Below, piece after piece: positions 60,644 through 64,000 of a DNA stretch of 64,000 nucleotides. The first letter of the stretch is position 1; the number at the start of each line of letters is the position of its first letter. A program made the position numbers and the translations under genes. The notes below the pieces were generated by a model. It saw only the letters and a program-made list of their open reading frames with translations, did not search any database and was not told the origin of the DNA. Source of the DNA: Verrucomicrobiaceae bacterium UBA7681 (GTDB taxonomy: Bacteria > Verrucomicrobiota > Verrucomicrobiia > Verrucomicrobiales > Verrucomicrobiaceae); NCBI GenBank assembly GCA_002482965.1, contig DLGZ01000009.1:95446-159445 (forward strand), in the 5' to 3' direction.

Positions 60644-61890
60644 GCCACGTCCTGCTGCTTCCCTATGGAACCTCGGGCAGCACCTATCCTTTCATCTGGC
60701 TGGGCCGCCAGTTGATGGCGCAAGGGCATCGCGTGACGCTGGTCACCGCTCCAAGGTATGAGTCAATCGCCAGGCAGGCAGGATTGAACTTTGTGGCCAC
60801 GGGAGGCGATGAACTGGAGCAAATGCTGAAAGCCCCCAGCCTTTGGAAACTTGGACTCGGACTGGCCACCGCCTACAAGCATGGCGGGCGTGCGGCCAAG
60901 GATTACGTGGCGGCAGCGGAAGAGGCCATTGCGCAGCACGGCCCCGCCGATCTGTTGATGGCACCGATGATCTGCTTTGGTGCACGAGTGCTGCGTGAGA
61001 AGCTGCGGATCCCTCTGGTGACGGTGCATCTCTACCCAATGATGATCATCAAGGCGCATCTGCCTCCCGTCGTCATTCCGCCCTTCCTTTGGCTGCGCCA
61101 GCTTCCGCTGCTGCTGCGCCGGTTCATTCTGTGGTTTCCCAACCCGCTGGACCTTTTTGCATATCCAGCGGTAAGGCGCTGCTGCGCTGAGCATGGCGTC
61201 AGACCACGCAGCCTGTGGAAGCACTGGTGGGACTCTCCCGATGGAGTTCTGACCTTGTTTCCAGACTGGTTCGCGCCTCCCCAGCCGGACTGGCCGAAGA
61301 ACCTGCTGCAGTGGGACTTTCCACTCGAAGACATGGCGGCAGAACGCCCCCTGGACGACGCGATGGCCAAGTTTCTGGCCGAAGGAGAGAATCCGGTGCT
61401 CTTCACCGCGGGGACCGGACACTTTCATGCCGAGGCCTTTTTCGCGACGGCTGCAAAGCTGGTCAGTGAACTGGGATGTCGAGCCGTTTTCATCACGCCG
61501 AACACAGACCAAGTGCCCGGTGGATTGCCCTCGGGAGTTTTCGTCTCGGCTTATGCGCCATTCAGCCAGCTCCTGCCACGAGCACGCGCGTTTGTTCATC
61601 ATGGTGGCATCGGCACGACCTCGCAGTGCCTCGCGGCCGGACTGCCTCAGCTTGTGGTGCCCATGTCGCTGGACCAGCCAGACAATGCAGATCGCGTGAA
61701 GCGTTTCGGCGTTGGCTTGACCCTCAGCATGGGGCGGTTCACGGTCGAACGTGCGCTGCCGCTGCTGCGGCGCTGCCTGGAGGATGAAACCCTTCGTGAG
61801 AAGGCCTCTACCTATGCTCTGCGAATGCGCGACCAACGTGACTCGGACGTGCTGATCGCGTGGCTGGAAAACCGCATGCAAGCCATATGA
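60640..61890 (+). CDS. GT1-type glycosyltransferase 2 of 4
   Basis: This encodes 416 residues, in the same family. LLPYGTSGSTYPFIWLGRQL at the start; WWDSPDGVLTLFPDWFAPPQ, LLQWDFPLEDMAAERPLDDA, FTAGTGHFHAEAFFATAAKL and AFVHHGGIGTTSQCLAAGLP with DQPDNADRVKRFGVG. It starts at the ATGA junction with copy 1. The Glu/Asp-Gln positions of the sugar-donor site (DQPDNA) are kept. The acceptor is unknown. Confidence 0.92.
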   Translation: MSHVLLLPYGTSGSTYPFIWLGRQLMAQGHRVTLVTAPRYESIARQAGLNFVATGGDELEQMLKAPSLWKLGLGLATAYKHGGRAAKDYVAAAEEAIAQHGPADLLMAPMICFGARVLREKLRIPLVTVHLYPMMIIKAHLPPVVIPPFLWLRQLPLLLRRFILWFPNPLDLFAYPAVRRCCAEHGVRPRSLWKHWWDSPDGVLTLFPDWFAPPQPDWPKNLLQWDFPLEDMAAERPLDDAMAKFLAEGENPVLFTAGTGHFHAEAFFATAAKLVSELGCRAVFITPNTDQVPGGLPSGVFVSAYAPFSQLLPRARAFVHHGGIGTTSQCLAAGLPQLVVPMSLDQPDNADRVKRFGVGLTLSMGRFTVERALPLLRRCLEDETLREKASTYALRMRDQRDSDVLIAWLENRMQAI

Positions 61891-63134
61891 GCCGCATCGT
61901 CCTTCTGCCACACGGCACGACGGGTGATGTCCTGCCTCTGATCTGGATCGGGCGGCAAATGCGGGCGCGGGGGCATAGCGTGCTGCTGGTCTGGCTGGAA
62001 ACGTATCGCGAAGCTGCGTTGCAGGCTGGATTGGAGTTCGCGCCGCTGAAGAATGACGGCTACGAGGAGCTGGTGCGTAATCCCGGCTTCTGGCGGCCGC
62101 ATCAGAGCCTGAAGCTGACCTATGCTTATGCAGGGTGCTGTGTTCCCAAATACGTGGAGGCCGTCATCGATGACATCACCCGCAACGGCAGGCCGGATCT
62201 GATGCTGGCACCGATCATGAACTTCGCCGCGCCACTGCTGCGGGCCAAATTGGGCACGCCGCTGATTTCCACACATCTGAGCACACTGCAGTTCGTCAGC
62301 GCGCATTCAGTGCCACTGAGCGTGCCGTTCGCGCGACTGCTACGACTAATGCCGGTGCCAATGCGACGTTTTTTTCTGACGCACGTCGCGCCGTACGATC
62401 ATCTGGCCCTTCCTCATGTCCGCCAGTGCTGTGCTGAGCAAGGCGTCAAACCCCCACGTCGATTGCGCGACTGGTGGCACTCGCCGGATGGTTCCTTGGC
62501 CTTGTTTCCCGAATGGTTTGCCCCGCCGCAGCCGGACTGGCCGCCGAACACCTTTCAGTGGGACTTCCCGCTGGAAGATCTGGCTGATGCAAGGCCGCTG
62601 GAGCCGGATCTGTCCACGTTTCTCGCTGCGGGTGACAAACCCGTCGTCTTCACGCTGGGCAGTCATCATCTGCATTCCCGCCGCTATTTTGAAATGGCTG
62701 CGGAAATCACGGCCCGTCTCGGCTGCCGGGCGGTGTTTGCCACACGCGATGCACTACAGGTTCCAACAAGTCTGCCCTCGTCTGTTTTCGTGACCACCTA
62801 CGCGCCATTCAGCGCCCTGCTGCCACACGCTGCGGCGTTCGTACATCACGGCGGGATGGGGACACTCTCGCAGTGTTTCATGGCGGGCATTCCACAGCTC
62901 GTCACACCAATGGCTTATGATCAGCCCGACAACGCCGCCAATGTGAAGCGGCTCGGTGCCGGGTTGGCGCTGAACCTTGACCAGTTCACCGTCGAGCGAG
63001 CACTGCCGTTGCTGCGGCGCTGCCTGGAACAAGATTCCCTGAGGAATCAAGCGGGGGAATGTGCCCGCAGGATGCGCTGCGGGTCGCCGGCCGATCAACT
63101 CATCGCATGGCTGGAGGCACGAATGATCTCATGA
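61887..63134 (+). CDS. GT1-type glycosyltransferase 3 of 4
   Basis: The ATG at 61887 gives 415 residues and overlaps copy 2 by ATGA. LLPHGTTGDVLPLIWIGRQM, WHSPDGSLALFPEWFAPPQP, FQWDFPLEDLADARPLEPDL, FTLGSHHLHSRRYFEMAAEI, AFVHHGGMGTLSQCFMAGIP and YDQPDNAANVKRLGAGLALN show the same family. WWDSP of the others reads DWWHSP here. It differs most of the four in the N-terminal acceptor-binding half, hinting at a different acceptor. Confidence 0.92.
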   Translation: MSRIVLLPHGTTGDVLPLIWIGRQMRARGHSVLLVWLETYREAALQAGLEFAPLKNDGYEELVRNPGFWRPHQSLKLTYAYAGCCVPKYVEAVIDDITRNGRPDLMLAPIMNFAAPLLRAKLGTPLISTHLSTLQFVSAHSVPLSVPFARLLRLMPVPMRRFFLTHVAPYDHLALPHVRQCCAEQGVKPPRRLRDWWHSPDGSLALFPEWFAPPQPDWPPNTFQWDFPLEDLADARPLEPDLSTFLAAGDKPVVFTLGSHHLHSRRYFEMAAEITARLGCRAVFATRDALQVPTSLPSSVFVTTYAPFSALLPHAAAFVHHGGMGTLSQCFMAGIPQLVTPMAYDQPDNAANVKRLGAGLALNLDQFTVERALPLLRRCLEQDSLRNQAGECARRMRCGSPADQLIAWLEARMIS

Positions 63135-64000
63135 AGAGGATTCTTCTGCTGCCTCATGGCACTTCGGGAGATGTCTTTCCCTTCATCTGGCTGGCCCGGC
63201 TCCTCAGGCGGCACGGCCACGGAGTGACGCTGATCGCGGCGCAAGTCTTTGAAAACGCCTGCCTGGGTGCTGGAGTCGATTTCATGCGGCTGGCACGAGA
63301 TGACTTTGATGAAATGCTCGCTCATCCGGGCCTGTTCAAAATCATCGAAGGCACCAAAGTCGCACATGGTTATGCCGGACGCGCCACGAGCGACTACGCC
63401 GCAGCAATCGAGGTTTGGATGGGCCGCAATGGCAAGCCTGATCTCATGCTCGCACCCATGACTAGCTTTGGAGCGCGCTTGATCCGCGAAAAACACGGCA
63501 TTCCGCTGGTGACTGTGCACGTCACTCCTCTGCTGGTGAACAGCATGCATGCACCGCCGCTGTTCATTCCCGCGTTTCGCTGGCTGCGCTGGCTGCCACT
63601 AGGCCTGCGCAGGCTGCTGCTTTCAGGGCCCAATCCGTTCGACCGCTATGCTCACCCGCACGTTCGAAAAGCCTGCGATGAACACGGTGTTCCTGCCCCC
63701 CAAAGTTTGCGCTGGCAGTGGTGGGACTCTCCGGATGGCGTGCTGGCACTTTTCCCCGGCTGGTATGCTCCACCGCAACCGGACTGGCCGCGCAACCTGC
63801 TGCAGTGGGATTTTCCCCTCGAAGATTTATCCTCTGAAGAGACGCTGACTCCTGCCTTGAAAGCCTTCCTGGAGGCCGGTGACAAGCCCGTGCTGTTCAC
63901 CGCAGGCACTGGGCACAGGCATGCGCGAGATTTCTTCCAAAGCGCGCTGCAACTCGTCGCTCAGATTCAATCCCGCGCCGTGTTTCTGACGCGAGATCTC
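63131..64000 (+). CDS. GT1-type glycosyltransferase 4 of 4, cut by window end
   Basis: The frame stays open for 290 codons to the window edge; start overlaps copy 3 by ATGA. LLPHGTSGDVFPFIWLARLL at the start, WWDSPDGVLALFPGWYAPPQ, LLQWDFPLEDLSSEETLTPA and FTAGTGHRHARDFFQSALQL are shared with the first three. The VHHGG donor site and C-terminus would lie beyond the window. More copies may follow downstream. Confidence 0.9.
   Translation, partial: MKRILLLPHGTSGDVFPFIWLARLLRRHGHGVTLIAAQVFENACLGAGVDFMRLARDDFDEMLAHPGLFKIIEGTKVAHGYAGRATSDYAAAIEVWMGRNGKPDLMLAPMTSFGARLIREKHGIPLVTVHVTPLLVNSMHAPPLFIPAFRWLRWLPLGLRRLLLSGPNPFDRYAHPHVRKACDEHGVPAPQSLRWQWWDSPDGVLALFPGWYAPPQPDWPRNLLQWDFPLEDLSSEETLTPALKAFLEAGDKPVLFTAGTGHRHARDFFQSALQLVAQIQSRAVFLTRDL

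Noticed and set aside
1..64000. tRNA, rRNA or CRISPR arrays
   Set aside because: No cloverleaf with a TTCGAATC-type arm, no rRNA segments and no regularly spaced repeats were seen; gaps are mostly under 200 bases.

Overview
The window reads as a chromosomal segment of a Verrucomicrobiota bacterium, most likely Prosthecobacter or a close relative in Verrucomicrobiaceae. The pointers are the planctomycete/verrucomicrobial secreted families (PSCyt1-DUF1549-DUF1553 beside DUF1501, DUF1080, DUF4838, twin-arginine-like Gfo/Idh/MocA oxidoreductase), a PEP-CTERM protease, high GC, and a general lack of strong Shine-Dalgarno sites. I saw no rRNA, tRNA, transposase, integrase or CRISPR array. Genes are tightly packed: no gap without a gene reaches 300 bases, many same-strand pairs overlap by ATGA or GTGA, and three convergent pairs overlap at their stop codons.

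Layout. 1-2.3 kb: end of a DUF4838 carbohydrate-active protein, then a TPR protein. 3.1-6.4 kb (minus): a coupled group of an MBOAT-like membrane protein, an AlgJ/AlgX-like SGNH protein, a MauE/DoxX-like protein and L-threonine aldolase; the first two appear to lack their catalytic cores. 6.5-20.6 kb: secreted catabolic and thiol-redox genes (two DUF1501 proteins, a TlpA-like thioredoxin, a CocE/NonD S15 hydrolase, Gfo/Idh/MocA, PSCyt1-DUF1549-DUF1553, two tandem alpha/beta hydrolases, DUF1080) with an AraC regulator and a PLP dehydratase on the other strand. 20.6-32 kb: glpK, a GNAT protein, recG, a YacL-type PIN-TRAM protein, a PEP-CTERM trypsin-like protease, an ankyrin-L,D-transpeptidase fusion and mpl.

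32.1-36.1 kb holds the most notable system: a small six-cysteine secreted peptide, a DUF692 (MNIO) enzyme, a DUF2063 partner protein, DoxX, an ECF sigma factor and a membrane anti-sigma factor. This is a bufferin/methanobactin-type metal-binding RiPP operon that carries its own ECF switch. The peptide contains a duplicated three-cysteine module, a strong hairpin separates it from its enzymes, and the peptide and sigma genes share a GGAATAA-type upstream element.

36-43.5 kb: SHOCT protein, MetE-core methyltransferase, der, pgsA, aat, speA and a YwaF-like membrane protein. 43.5-44.4 kb: a gene of unknown function lying between two near-identical 37-bp direct repeats. 44.4-50.4 kb: a DUF3592 protein, two LolC/LolE-type permeases, and an OxlT-type MFS carrier with a 39-residue small partner. 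50.5-56 kb: a mini YHS/TRASH-like secreted protein, two PilT-like ATPases, an AGE-family epimerase and a TrhO-RluA fusion. 56-64 kb: a PQQ-type beta-propeller, a membrane protein and an MFS carrier, then four tandem, end-overlapping GT1-type glycosyltransferases, the last cut by the window edge.
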